NCBI GenBank assembly: GCA_018065265.1
Contig: JAGHTP010000010.1
Location: 39,738-103,737, forward strand
Length of the DNA: 64,000 nt
From: Candidatus Cryptobacteroides aphodequi
Lineage (GTDB): Bacteria; Bacteroidota; Bacteroidia; Bacteroidales; UBA932
Reading direction: 5' to 3'
Shown here: positions 36,654 to 45,160 of the stretch, piece after piece
Position numbering within the stretch: the stretch's first letter is position 1
Layout of the letters: each line of letters begins with the position of its first letter
The notes under the pieces: model-generated
Told to the model about the DNA's origin: nothing
Database searches by the model: none
The model's input: the letters and a program-made list of their open reading frames with translations, nothing else
Translations under genes and position numbers: made by a program

Positions 36654-36792
36654 GAGTTTTACGACTTTGGGCCTGTTTTCCGTAAAACTCGGGGTTGTCG
36701 AGCGGAGTTTTACGATTTTGAGGCCTTTTTTCGTAAAACTCGGAGCCGAAGAGCGGAGTTTTACGACTTTGAGGCCTTTTTTCGTAAAACTC
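36654..36792. repeat. Three 51-bp tandem repeats, each an inverted repeat
   Basis: GAGTTTTACG recurs at 36654, 36705 and 36756 (exact 51-bp spacing) and each copy is matched by CGTAAAACTC at 36681-36690, 36732-36741 and 36783-36792. Each unit thus has a 10-bp perfect stem, slightly longer in units 2 and 3, around a 17-base loop. Because 51 is a multiple of three, a plus-strand frame reads through as 17-residue repeats, but nothing else suggests a gene. Copies 2 and 3 are nearly identical; copy 1 is more diverged. Confidence 0.85.
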
Positions 36793-36818
36793 CTAGTTGA
36801 AGAGTTGAGGCAGCACCA

Positions 36819-36845
36819 CCGCCGCGCGAAAGCGATGCGCGGCGG
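36819..36845. repeat. Perfect GC-rich hairpin
   Basis: CCGCCGCGC (36819-36827) and GCGCGGCGG (36837-36845) form a 9-bp stem with a 9-base loop. A further inverted repeat, ACAGGCG/CGCCTGT, follows at 36848-36899. There is no T-run, so it is not an obvious intrinsic terminator. It is part of the gene-free palindrome-rich tract. Confidence 0.55.
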
Positions 36846-37028
36846 TTACAGGCGCGGCTGTGGTGGGCTCTGGGGAACGGCCCTCCTCGCCACGCCTGTT
36901 GCCTAGTCGGCCGGGACCTTCCTTGAAAAAAAGCTCAGATCAAGGACGGAGGCAGAACAGGTAGCGAAGCGGGAAGGATGGAGCGCGAAGCGCGGAAGTT
37001 TTGCTCCCGGCCCGCCCTACAGGCGCGG

Positions 37029-37115
37029 CGGCGGGGGTAAAAAGACCGATTCTGCCCCCCCGCAGCTTGCTTTTTCGGCACGGCGGGGGCAAAAAGACCG
37101 GTTTCGCCCCCCGCT
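37029..37115. repeat. Two 35-bp direct repeats with terminator-like hairpins
   Basis: Units at 37029-37063 and 37081-37115 share CGGCGGGGG-AAAAAGACCG and a C-rich end with a few mismatches. Each can fold as a G5/C5 stem. The second touches the stop codon of the sensor kinase gene, so on the minus strand it may help terminate that operon. Together with the elements at 36331-36899 it completes the roughly 960-base gene-free stretch 36148-37113, where I see no credible CDS, tRNA or rRNA. Confidence 0.6.
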
Positions 37116-40100
37116 AAGCGGGGTAGCGGATGGTGAAACAGGCGCCGCCGAGCAGAAGGCTGCGCGAATACGAGATGGTAGCGTTGCAGTTCTCGAGAAT
37201 CGAACGCGAAATGGCAAGTCCGAGGCCACTGCCGCCGCTCTTTGTCGTGAAATTCGGCGTAAAGAGCTTTGCAACGTTCTCCTCGCCGACTCCCGGGCCG
37301 CAATCCTCCACGACAATGTCGTAGTAGCCTTCTTCGGAAGATCTGCGAAGCGAAACCGCCACGTGCACATCACCGCCGGCGCCCTCGCAAGCCTGCACGG
37401 CATTGCTGAGCAGGTTCACTATCACACGGGTCAGCTGAGGCTTCGGGCCCCTGACAGTCACATCCTCCAGACCGATGTACTCAATCACAGAACCGGGACG
37501 TGACTCGAAGAGCGATATCTCCTCTTTGAGAAGTTTATCAAGCGCTATCTCCACGGGCTCCTCGGTATAGAGTTTCGCGAACGTCGAGAACTCATTGGCG
37601 GTATCGGAAAGCACATCGATGTGGTCCAGAAGAACACCAGCCGCCTTCTCGAACTTCTCCTCCCAGTCGGGATCGCCATTCTGCTTGAGACGTATGAGGC
37701 GCTGGATCTGCAGCTTCATCGGCGTAAGCGGGTTCTTGATCTCGTGCGCCACCTGACGGGCCATCCCCGACCAGGCCTTGTCGCGCTCTGCCTGTGCCAG
37801 TTTGCGTGTGCTTTCGCCCAGTTCGCGTACCATTCGGTTGTACGAATCCACAATCGAGGAAATCTCATCCTTGCGGTCGTATTCGATGTATTCAAGCGAA
37901 TCGAGGTCGGCCGAAACCATCTTCGCACCCATATCGTAAAGCGGCGCGAACATCCTGTCCAGTATCTTTCCCGTAAGGAAGAATGCAACCAGAAGCAGCA
38001 GGAGGAACACCGTCATAATGGTGGCAAGGTGCATCACGGCGTCGCTTTCGAAGTCGAAATCGCCACCGGAATACAGGCACGAGGCCACGGCCAGAAGCTG
38101 TCCGTCAGGGCCGGTTACCGGAGCGTAAAGAGCGTGGATATGTTCGGAGCCGGCAGCGGAATGGGACATCGCAACGCCCTTGTGGCGATGGACTATCTGC
38201 TCGAACGGCTCCCTTTCCATACGGCTGCTGCGGCTGAGCTTTTCGTACGACATAGGCGTCGTAGTCATATACAGACGGCCGTCGGTACGGTAGATCGAAA
38301 GATCGGAGTTGGTATTATCGCCAACCTTGCGCAAACTGTTGAACAGGTCTCGTCTATTCAGAAGGTCGAGCGACGCCACATTGCCGAGTTCCTCATCGAG
38401 CATCACGCGCACGGTGTTCATCTTTTCGGTAAGGAGCTTGCGGGAATTGGCCTCGTTGCGCTGGTACACGAAAATGACGCTCACGGTCGCAAGCGCCGCC
38501 AGCGTAAGCATCAGCGAGAACATCACCACGGCTGAAATGCGGGTGCGGAAATAGCTGCTCCTCCGCCCGTTCGCGCGGCCATAGCCTATGCGGAAAAGGC
38601 TCGAAGCGCCGAAAAGCATCAGCGAGAGCAGGATCAGGGCTACCAGCACGCGGTATCCGCTGTTCGCGGGGCGCGAAAGTATCATCAGCGCGCCTTCATC
38701 CAGCCTCGTGAAGAAGTGGATATAGCCGCCGTATTCGAAGAAATCGCGTCCGCTGTTGAACGAAGGGTCGTAAAGATTGTCGGCGAGCACGCTCGGGTAA
38801 ACATAGTTCCCGCGGTAGAACTGGCGCTCCATCCCCTCGTACTTGGCGAACGAATAGCGCGGCGGCACCAGCGACGTGCGCGGAGCCAGATTGTCGCCCG
38901 TACCCTGGCGGTGCATTCCGGCCTTGGGATCGAGCGTTATGGTGACATTGCTTATGCCTGTGAACTCGCCGTAATAGATGAACGAAGCCCGGTAACGGCA
39001 CTGTCCTCCGGCTGCCGGAGAATAATGGAAGCGCGAAGCCGGGGCTATGGGTTCGCCCTCGGAAGCCTGTGGCTCGGAACCGATCGATATGAGTATGTCA
39101 TACGCGCCGGCAACCTGACCCAGATAAGACGAGATGATGCGCGAGGCGACCATCTGCGAAGGATTGTCCATATCGAGCGACAGGGCTATCAGAGGATCGG
39201 ACGCAATGCGGTTCTCAATATTCAGGAGCTGCCTTTCGAGCGGGATGTTTCGTTCAGCGGAAAGCCTGTCCGCCCATCCTGCGACCCGGATCTTCTCGGC
39301 CCCGAAGCCAAAGTGCCCGGCCGAAAGGGTGATGACCGTGGCGCAAAGGAGCGAAAACAGAATGCGCGAACGTGTCGAGAACGCTTCGAAGCGGCCTGTG
39401 AGCTGCAGGAGCATAGGCATGCACAGCGACAGAAGGACCAGCGAGAAGAGCACCATTGCGCTGTGCAGGTCGAGCTGATTGATCTTGTAAAGCTCCAGAT
39501 TGACATCGGTCGCAGATATTATATCCCTGACGGAAAGGGCGATGAACCAGGGCACGCAGAGTGCCAGCAGGCCCATTATTATTACGAGCATATGGCGCGA
39601 AGGACGTCCTTCGACCCTCTGCCAGATATCGCGGCGGGCCTGGTACAGGAACAGCACCATCAGGAAAAGCGCCGCGCTTAAGATCAGAAAACGCCAGATG
39701 GCGCTGTCGGGCATATGCGCCGGGACAACCAGCGAAAGCGCGAAGGCCGATACGAACGATATTCCTATCCCGAACAGCGAACGGGGAAGAGTCCTTTTGC
39801 CAACGCCCACCCACAAGAGCGCCGCTGCAACGAAAAGAAGGGTTGCAAGCAGATACAGGGGGAACGAGACGTTCCTGTTACGGGCCTCATCGGGAAGAGA
39901 GATGCAGAACTGCGGTATTCCCGCCACCTTCACGATCACACCGCCCTCGACAGCGGACGGGCTGATGACATAGCGACGGGCCAGATTCTCGATTCCGAAG
40001 CCGGCGAATATCTTGACCGAACCGCCTGAAATATCCTCGCGTCTGAAAACGAAGGGCTTGCCGCCCATCATCTTGAAGCTGTATTCCGTCGAAGCGTCAA

Positions 40101-40455
40101 GCAGTGGCGAACGCTGGTACTGCTGACCGCGGATGAAACGCTGGAAACTGCCGGCCGAACTGATGTCATCGTTCATCACCGGGAAACGACCCAACCATTG
40201 CTGGAGAGTGTCGGCGGCATAGCGGTAAATCACGAAGTCCTCGCGCAGAGCAGTGCGTTCGTCGAGCATTCCGGCAGCGGAGCGGCGCACAAGCCGGTCG
40301 AGTTCCGCGGAGCGCCTTTCGATGCCACGTTCAATCCTGCGGGCGGCAGGCTTCAGAGACGACTGACCTCCGTTCCAGATGAACGAACCCGCCGCAGCCA
40401 AAAGACCGGCGGCGAGCAGAACAAGGGTCACAATGCGCAAGGATTGCTGTTTCAT
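37114..40455 (-). CDS. Large membrane sensor histidine kinase, NtrB/NtrY-like
   Basis: 1113-residue sensor kinase. A first membrane helix lies at about 8-26, then an extracytoplasmic region, a cluster of about seven hydrophobic segments (about 195-390), a second periplasmic region, two further helices around 655-720, a third sensor segment and a helix near 835. A HAMP-like linker (MFAPLYDMGAKMVSADLDSL) leads to the H-box with His904 in ARQVAHEIKNPLTPMKL and an HATPase domain (NLLSNAVQAC, DCGPGVG, GGSGLGLAI). The H-box and linker match the NtrY group. A natural partner is the NtrC-like regulator at 43122-44267. The start overlaps rlmH's stop (ATGA). Confidence 0.92.
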   Translation of the reverse strand: MKQQSLRIVTLVLLAAGLLAAAGSFIWNGGQSSLKPAARRIERGIERRSAELDRLVRRSAAGMLDERTALREDFVIYRYAADTLQQWLGRFPVMNDDISSAGSFQRFIRGQQYQRSPLLDASTEYSFKMMGGKPFVFRREDISGGSVKIFAGFGIENLARRYVISPSAVEGGVIVKVAGIPQFCISLPDEARNRNVSFPLYLLATLLFVAAALLWVGVGKRTLPRSLFGIGISFVSAFALSLVVPAHMPDSAIWRFLILSAALFLMVLFLYQARRDIWQRVEGRPSRHMLVIIMGLLALCVPWFIALSVRDIISATDVNLELYKINQLDLHSAMVLFSLVLLSLCMPMLLQLTGRFEAFSTRSRILFSLLCATVITLSAGHFGFGAEKIRVAGWADRLSAERNIPLERQLLNIENRIASDPLIALSLDMDNPSQMVASRIISSYLGQVAGAYDILISIGSEPQASEGEPIAPASRFHYSPAAGGQCRYRASFIYYGEFTGISNVTITLDPKAGMHRQGTGDNLAPRTSLVPPRYSFAKYEGMERQFYRGNYVYPSVLADNLYDPSFNSGRDFFEYGGYIHFFTRLDEGALMILSRPANSGYRVLVALILLSLMLFGASSLFRIGYGRANGRRSSYFRTRISAVVMFSLMLTLAALATVSVIFVYQRNEANSRKLLTEKMNTVRVMLDEELGNVASLDLLNRRDLFNSLRKVGDNTNSDLSIYRTDGRLYMTTTPMSYEKLSRSSRMEREPFEQIVHRHKGVAMSHSAAGSEHIHALYAPVTGPDGQLLAVASCLYSGGDFDFESDAVMHLATIMTVFLLLLLVAFFLTGKILDRMFAPLYDMGAKMVSADLDSLEYIEYDRKDEISSIVDSYNRMVRELGESTRKLAQAERDKAWSGMARQVAHEIKNPLTPMKLQIQRLIRLKQNGDPDWEEKFEKAAGVLLDHIDVLSDTANEFSTFAKLYTEEPVEIALDKLLKEEISLFESRPGSVIEYIGLEDVTVRGPKPQLTRVIVNLLSNAVQACEGAGGDVHVAVSLRRSSEEGYYDIVVEDCGPGVGEENVAKLFTPNFTTKSGGSGLGLAISRSILENCNATISYSRSLLLGGACFTIRYPA

Positions 40456-40922
40456 TCGTGGTGATAGCTTTCGCCCTTGATTATGGTAAAAGCGCGGTAC
40501 AGCTGTTCTACAAAAATCGTGCGCACCATCTGGTGCGAAAAAGTCATCGGAGAAAGGGACATCTTCGAGTCGGCACGCTCATAGACCCCGGTGCTGAAAC
40601 CGTACGCTCCGCCAATGACGAAGACAAGGTCGCGGCCGGCATTGGCCTTCTGCTGGATGTACGCCGCGAACTCGATGCTGCGCATCTGGGCGCCGTGTTC
40701 GTCAAGCAGAACGACATAATCCTGGGGACGGAAACGACGCAGAAGGAGTTCGCCTTCCTTCTCTTTTATCTGCTCCTGACGGAGCGAAGAGACCCCCTTC
40801 AGTTCGGGAATTTCGACAATCTCGAAGGGTATATAGTGGCGAAGCCTGGAAGCGTACACTTCCAGGCCTTCGGCCACCCACTTGATGTCGGTTTTACCTA
40901 CAGTTATGAGGGTAATTCTGAT
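40452..40922 (-). CDS. rlmH: 23S rRNA pseudouridine-1915 N3-methyltransferase, unusual start codon
   Basis: SPOUT methyltransferase that modifies pseudouridine 1915 of 23S rRNA. The knot region shows DYVVLLDEHGAQMRSIEFA and FVIGGAYGFSTGVYERAD, and the C-terminus has FSHQMVRTIFVEQLYRAFTI. The first ATG/GTG in frame (GTG at 40877) would remove the conserved first strand. Upstream in the same frame lies an encoded I-R-I-T-L-I-T-V-G-K-T, which aligns with the family's M-K-I-T-L start, and an in-frame stop (the efp TAG) sits two codons before it. The start therefore falls on ATC at 40922 (156 residues, the normal size), or less likely ATT at 40916. This could be rare non-AUG initiation or a base error. 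Confidence 0.88.
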   Translation of the reverse strand: MRITLITVGKTDIKWVAEGLEVYASRLRHYIPFEIVEIPELKGVSSLRQEQIKEKEGELLLRRFRPQDYVVLLDEHGAQMRSIEFAAYIQQKANAGRDLVFVIGGAYGFSTGVYERADSKMSLSPMTFSHQMVRTIFVEQLYRAFTIIKGESYHHE

Positions 40923-40928
40923 AGAGCT

Positions 40929-41495
40929 CTAGACTCTCTGGCCGTAAGTACGGTCGGTTGTGTTGACTGTGATGACGTCACCTTCGTGAATGAAGAGAGG
41001 AGCCATGATGCGGGCGCCTGTCTCGAGGGTGATCTCCTTGAGTGCTGATGTGCTGGCGGTGTTGCCTTTCACTGCATCGGGAGCTTCGGTAACGGCGAGG
41101 GTAACGTATGTGGGAAGTTCGCAGGTAAGACACCTTTCGTCCTCACCGGTAACGAACATCATCTCAACGTGCTGGCCTTCCTTCATAAGGTCGGAGTTGT
41201 CAACGACCTCGCGGGGGAGTTTGATCTGCTCGTATGTCTCTTCGTGCATGAAGTTGAAACCGTCCTCTTCGCCATAAAGGAACTGATAGGGACGCCTCTC
41301 GACTTCGATGACATCAATCTTCGCACCTGCGGTGAAGGTATTCTCGAGGATACGTCCGTTTTCGAGGTTACGGAGCTTGGTTTTCACGAATGCGGGGCCC
41401 TTGCCGGGTTTAACGTGCTGGAACCACACGATCATACAGGGTTTTTCGTTGAACTTGAGATAAAGTCCGTTCTTAAAGTCAGCTGTTGTTGCCAT
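40929..41495 (-). CDS. efp: Translation elongation factor P
   Basis: Relieves ribosome stalling at polyproline. 188 residues with KOW, OB and C-terminal domains; the loop that can be modified is HVKPGKGPAF with Lys32 at the tip. The C-terminus, LETGARIMAPLFIHEGDVI, is conserved. The stop is only six bases from the inferred rlmH start, in the same reading frame. It has its own promoter between it and ispH. Confidence 0.97.
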   Translation of the reverse strand: MATTADFKNGLYLKFNEKPCMIVWFQHVKPGKGPAFVKTKLRNLENGRILENTFTAGAKIDVIEVERRPYQFLYGEEDGFNFMHEETYEQIKLPREVVDNSDLMKEGQHVEMMFVTGEDERCLTCELPTYVTLAVTEAPDAVKGNTASTSALKEITLETGARIMAPLFIHEGDVITVNTTDRTYGQRV

Positions 41496-41526
41496 ATATA
41501 CGTATAATATTAAGTTACAAATCGCG

Positions 41527-41556
41527 CAAAGATAACAAATTATTGCAGATTCTCAA
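41527..41556 (-). promoter_or_regulatory. efp promoter (-33/-7, Bacteroidetes type)
   Basis: Reading the minus strand, TTG (41556-41554) is followed after 19 bases by TATCTTTG (41534-41527), an exact TAnnTTTG match. The -33 element lies within the last codons of ispH. The transcript would start about 25 bases before the efp ATG. Confidence 0.75.
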
Positions 41557-42385
41557 TGTGGGCGGCCACTTTCTCCAGCAGCCACCGGGGAGTCGAAGTC
41601 GCCCCGCACACGCCCACCGTGTCATCGGCCCTGAAGAAGGCCGGGTCTATCTCGGTCTCGTCCTTCACGTGTACGGTGCGTATGTTGGCCTGACGGCAGA
41701 TGCCGCTCAGCACGCGTCCGTTCGAAGAGTTCCGGCCCGCGACGAACACTACCACGTCGTGGCTGCGGGCGAATTCCTGCAACTGGCTGTGACGGGAACG
41801 CACCTGCGCACAGATGGTTTCGTGCAGAACCGCGCGGGGCCGCGCGTCGCGTATCATACTGCAGGCCGAAGCGTAATCGACCGGACTCATAGTGGTCTGC
41901 GAGAACACTTCCGGCGCCTCCTCCAGGCCGGGAAGCAGAGTCTGCAGCTCCTCGAGGCTCTCGAACACCACAGCGCGCGGGTTCTGGCCCAGCAGGCCGA
42001 GCACTTCCGGGTGTCCCTTCTTTCCGAAGATAAGCACCTGAGCGTCGGCGGCCGCAATGCTTTTCTGAATATTGAGCACAACCGGACAGGTACAGTCTAT
42101 GATGTTGAAGCCGAGGTCGCGCAGACGCTCGTACACACGCGGAGGCTGGCCATGGGCACGGATAAGCACCGTCTCCCCCGCCGCCGAGGACATCTCCTCC
42201 AGGTCGTCTTCGTCCAGAGGAACCAGGCCGAGGGCGCCGAGCCTCTCGAGTTCGGACCCGTTGTGCACAATGTCGCCGAGCGAGTAAAGACGCTCGTGCG
42301 AGCAGAGATAATCCTCCGCACTGCTTATAGCCCTGATGACACCCGGGCAGAAGCCGGAATGCGGATCTATCTCGACCTTAATCAT
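41540..42385 (-). CDS. ispH: 4-hydroxy-3-methylbut-2-enyl diphosphate reductase
   Basis: Last enzyme of the MEP isoprenoid pathway, an Fe-S reductase giving IPP and DMAPP. 281 residues. The three cluster-binding cysteines are Cys13 (GFCPGV), Cys100 (DCTCPV) and Cys192 (ETICAQV). AHGQPP and SSNGRVLSGICR match the substrate-binding regions. It is the compact bacterial type without an RPS1 fusion. It overlaps cmk by 8 bases. Confidence 0.97.
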   Translation of the reverse strand: MIKVEIDPHSGFCPGVIRAISSAEDYLCSHERLYSLGDIVHNGSELERLGALGLVPLDEDDLEEMSSAAGETVLIRAHGQPPRVYERLRDLGFNIIDCTCPVVLNIQKSIAAADAQVLIFGKKGHPEVLGLLGQNPRAVVFESLEELQTLLPGLEEAPEVFSQTTMSPVDYASACSMIRDARPRAVLHETICAQVRSRHSQLQEFARSHDVVVFVAGRNSSNGRVLSGICRQANIRTVHVKDETEIDPAFFRADDTVGVCGATSTPRWLLEKVAAHIENLQ

Positions 42386-43064
42386 AAATGGTGTATTTGC
42401 CGCGCAGAAGGCCCTTCACCCAGGCTATCTCCTCGCTGAGGGTCATATCGCTGTTGTCGAGCACATAGGCGTCCGCTGCCTGACGGAGGGGCGAAGTCTC
42501 GCGGTGCGAGTCGATATAGTCGCGCTGACGCAGGTTCTCCACAACGTCCTCCATCACCGGGTTTTCGCCCTTGGCGACGAGTTCGTCGTAGCGGCGCTGA
42601 GCGCGCACCTGCTCCGAAGCTGTCATAAAAATCTTCACCTGCGCGTCGGGGAACACGGTCGTTCCGATGTCGCGCCCATCCATCACCACATTGCCCTGAC
42701 GGCCGAACTCGTGGAGCTTCTCATCGACGAAATTGCGCACATAGGGAAGCGCGGCGATAGGGCTCACCTGGGCCGAAACCTCGAGCGTGCGGATCTCCCT
42801 CTCCACGCAGCGGTCGCCTATGAACGTGCGGTTGTCGGCACTGAAACGCAGAGGCAGGCTCCGCAGCGCCCCTTCCAGTTCGGGACGGATGATGTTCATA
42901 CGCGAGATGAGATGCTCTTCCTGAGCGAAAAGCGTTACGGCGCGGTACAGTGCGCCCGAGTCGAGATACACGAGGCCGAGTTCCTTCGCAAGAAGTTTCG
43001 CGAAAGTGCTCTTGCCCGTGCTGCTGCAGCCGTCTATGGCTATGATGATATCGGGAAGTTTCAT
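42378..43064 (-). CDS. cmk: Cytidylate kinase
   Basis: Phosphorylates CMP/dCMP; 228 residues. The frame is open much further upstream, but the P-loop protein begins at 43064: MKLPDIIIAIDGCSSTGKST with GCSSTGKS as the Walker A. DGRDIGTTVFPDA and RRYDELVAKG are the family NMP-binding and lid motifs. The gene is divergent from the NtrC-like regulator, and a perfect TATATTTG promoter element lies just upstream, giving an almost leaderless mRNA. Confidence 0.96.
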   Translation of the reverse strand: MKLPDIIIAIDGCSSTGKSTFAKLLAKELGLVYLDSGALYRAVTLFAQEEHLISRMNIIRPELEGALRSLPLRFSADNRTFIGDRCVEREIRTLEVSAQVSPIAALPYVRNFVDEKLHEFGRQGNVVMDGRDIGTTVFPDAQVKIFMTASEQVRAQRRYDELVAKGENPVMEDVVENLRQRDYIDSHRETSPLRQAADAYVLDNSDMTLSEEIAWVKGLLRGKYTIYD

Positions 43065-43075
43065 AAATACACTGG

Positions 43076-43083
43076 CAAATATA
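43076..43083 (-). promoter_or_regulatory. cmk -7 promoter element
   Basis: Minus strand TATATTTG, exact TAnnTTTG match, 11 bases before the cmk ATG at 43064. Transcription would begin within a few bases of the start codon. Confidence 0.65.
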
Positions 43084-43085
43084 AT

Positions 43086-43102
43086 ATTTTCGACCCGAAA
43101 AT
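43086..43102. promoter_or_regulatory. Palindrome in the cmk/ntrC-like divergent region
   Basis: ATTTTCG and CGAAAAT are perfect 7-bp inverted repeats with a 3-base spacer (43086-43092, 43096-43102). It lies between the cmk -7 element and a TATCTTCG sequence (43106-43113) that could be the -7 of the regulator gene. A dimeric regulator bound here could act on both genes. Confidence 0.5.
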
Positions 43103-43121
43103 CACTATCTTCGCCACCGGT

Positions 43122-44267
43122 ATGAAAATTCTGATAATCGACGACGAACGCGCAATCCGCGGTTCGCTTTCTGAAATCCTGAGCGACGAAGGTTACGAAG
43201 TGGCCTGCGCCGAAGACGGTGCCACAGGACTCGAGAAGGCCCTGGGCGAACATTTCGACATAATCTTCTGCGACATCAAGATGCCCGGGATGGACGGAGT
43301 CGAGGTACTCGGCCGCCTGACCGGAGAAGGCATAGATTCGTCGATTGTGATGATGAGCGGCCACGGCGACATCGACACCGCCGTGGAGTGCATAAAGAAG
43401 GGCGCATACGACTTTATCCAGAAGCCTCTCGACCTCAACCGCCTTCTCATAACCATAAAGAACGCCAACGAAAAGAGCACCCTCATCGGGCAGAACCGCA
43501 TCCTCAAGAAAAAGGTCTTCGGAGCCGAGATGATAGGCCAGTCCGAAGGCATCTGCCAGATACGCCAGATGATTCAGAAAGTTGCGCCCACTCCGGCAAG
43601 AGTGCTTATCTACGGTCCCAACGGTTCCGGAAAGGAGCTTGTCGCAAGGCAGCTGCACGCCCTCAGCGACCGCAGCAAGATGCCTTACATCGAGGTCAAC
43701 TGCGCCGCCATTCCGTCGGAGCTGATCGAAAGCGAACTCTTCGGACACGAAAAAGGTTCGTTCACCTCGGCGATCAAACAGCACAAAGGCAAATTCGAGC
43801 AGGCCGACGGCGGCACTCTCTTCCTTGACGAGATAGGCGATATGTCACTCAGCGCACAGGCCAAGGTGCTCCGTGTCCTGCAGGAGAACAAACTCAGCCG
43901 CGTGGGCAGCGACGTCGACATCAAGGTGAACGTCCGCGTAATCGCCGCGACCAACAAGAACCTCCGTGACGAGATCGAGGCCGGCCGTTTCCGCGAAGAC
44001 CTCTACCATCGCCTGAGCGTGATAGTCATCAACGTCCCCTCGCTGGACGAGCGCAAGAGCGACATTCCCCTTCTGATAGATTACTTCGTGGAGCAGTTGG
44101 GCGCAGAAGCCGCTCTGCCGCGCAAGACTTTCTCCGCCGCAGCCGTGAAGGCACTGCAGGAGCGTTCGTGGAAGGGTAACATCAGGGAGCTGCGCAACGT
44201 CGTGGAGCGTCTGCTCATACTCGGTGGCAGCGAGATTTCTCTCGAAGATGTAAAGACTTACTGCTGA
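43122..44267 (+). CDS. NtrC-like sigma-54-dependent response regulator lacking a Fis domain
   Basis: 381 residues. Receiver domain 1-118 with phosphoacceptor Asp51 ([11 protein letters not shown]) and Lys101; AAA+ domain about 135-370 with Walker A GPNGSGKE (165-172), the sigma-54 contact loop as GSFTSA (212-217) instead of GAFTGA, Walker B LFLDEIGD and the arginine-finger region [12 protein letters not shown]. The protein stops right after the AAA+ lid ([10 protein letters not shown]), so no C-terminal Fis-type helix-turn-helix is present. It may act without specific enhancer binding or with a partner. The start is the ATG at the receiver domain; the frame is open upstream but non-homologous. 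It ends 10 bases inside the convergent lptB gene. Confidence 0.94.
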   Translation: MKILIIDDERAIRGSLSEILSDEGYEVACAEDGATGLEKALGEHFDIIFCDIKMPGMDGVEVLGRLTGEGIDSSIVMMSGHGDIDTAVECIKKGAYDFIQKPLDLNRLLITIKNANEKSTLIGQNRILKKKVFGAEMIGQSEGICQIRQMIQKVAPTPARVLIYGPNGSGKELVARQLHALSDRSKMPYIEVNCAAIPSELIESELFGHEKGSFTSAIKQHKGKFEQADGGTLFLDEIGDMSLSAQAKVLRVLQENKLSRVGSDVDIKVNVRVIAATNKNLRDEIEAGRFREDLYHRLSVIVINVPSLDERKSDIPLLIDYFVEQLGAEAALPRKTFSAAAVKALQERSWKGNIRELRNVVERLLILGGSEISLEDVKTYC

Positions 44268-45160
44268 TCGGCAGCCGGGACAGATTCAGCGGCGGCCTCT
44301 GCGGGGGCTGCCGTTTTTGTTTCTGCGGGAGCGGCCTTGGCCGAAGGGGCTTCGGCGGGAGCGGTTTCAGCTGCAGCGGCAGCCTTGGCGGCCAGCTGCG
44401 CTTCGTGGTCGGCACGGGCGCGGTCCACGCTCACGGAGCGCTTCAGCACGAATCCGGCACCCAGATACTTGGTGCGCACGTCCTCGTCGGCGGCCAGTTC
44501 GGCGGGAGTACCCTGCTGAAGGATGGTTCCTTCGTAAAGCAGATATGCCCTGTCGGTGATAGCCAGTGTTTCACCCACGTTGTGGTCGGTGATGATGACA
44601 CCGATATTCTTGTACTTTAGTTTAGCGATGATGTACTGGATGTCCTCCACCGCGATGGGGTCGACTCCTGCGAAAGGCTCATCCAGAAGGATGAACTTCG
44701 GGTCTATGGCCAGGGCGCGGGCAATCTCGCATCGGCGGCGCTCACCACCGGAAAGCTGGACACCCTTGCTCTTGCGCACCTTGGAGAGGTTGAACTCCGA
44801 AATGAGAGACTCGAGCCTTTCCTTGCGCTCTTCCAGAGGCATACCCTTCATCTCCATAACGGAGAGGATGTTGTTCTCCACGCTCATCTTGCGGAACACG
44901 GAGGCATCCTGCGGAAGGTAACCGACACCCAGCTGGGCGCGTTTGTACATAGGGAGCTTGGTTATCTCGATATCATCCAGGAAAACGCGGCCGTCGTTAG
45001 GTTCAATCTGGCCGGTGATCATATAGAAGCTGGTGGTCTTTCCGGCTCCGTTCGGGCCGAGGAAACCGACTATCTCACCCTGGTTTACTTCCATCGAGAC
45101 ACCCTTCACAACCGTGCGGATGCCGTATTTCTTAACTAGATTCTCGCAATGCAGTTTCAT
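44258..45160 (-). CDS. lptB: LPS export ABC transporter ATPase with Ala/Pro-rich tail
   Basis: ATPase of the LptB2FG machine that extracts LPS from the inner membrane. 300 residues: Walker A GPNGAGKT (35-42), Q-loop, signature LSGGE (136-140), Walker B FILLDE (156-161), H-loop TDHNVGETL. The normal family length is about 240; residues from about 245 form a low-complexity Ala/Pro/Glu/Lys extension that is not part of the ATPase. The start overlaps the dnaX stop by 4 bases. Confidence 0.94.
   Translation of the reverse strand: MKLHCENLVKKYGIRTVVKGVSMEVNQGEIVGFLGPNGAGKTTSFYMITGQIEPNDGRVFLDDIEITKLPMYKRAQLGVGYLPQDASVFRKMSVENNILSVMEMKGMPLEERKERLESLISEFNLSKVRKSKGVQLSGGERRRCEIARALAIDPKFILLDEPFAGVDPIAVEDIQYIIAKLKYKNIGVIITDHNVGETLAITDRAYLLYEGTILQQGTPAELAADEDVRTKYLGAGFVLKRSVSVDRARADHEAQLAAKAAAAAETAPAEAPSAKAAPAETKTAAPAEAAAESVPAADQQ

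Noticed and set aside
36438-36800. Plus-strand open frame with 17-residue AEFYDFEAFFRKT-type repeats
   Set aside because: It is the read-through of a 51-bp hairpin repeat (51 is divisible by three) preceded by Arg/Ala-rich sequence typical of non-coding high-G+C DNA; arm complementarity, not protein, is what is conserved.
43065-43784. N-terminal extension of the cmk frame opposite the NtrC-like gene
   Set aside because: The kinase P-loop begins at 43064; upstream residues are antisense to the response regulator, and a promoter lies just before 43064.
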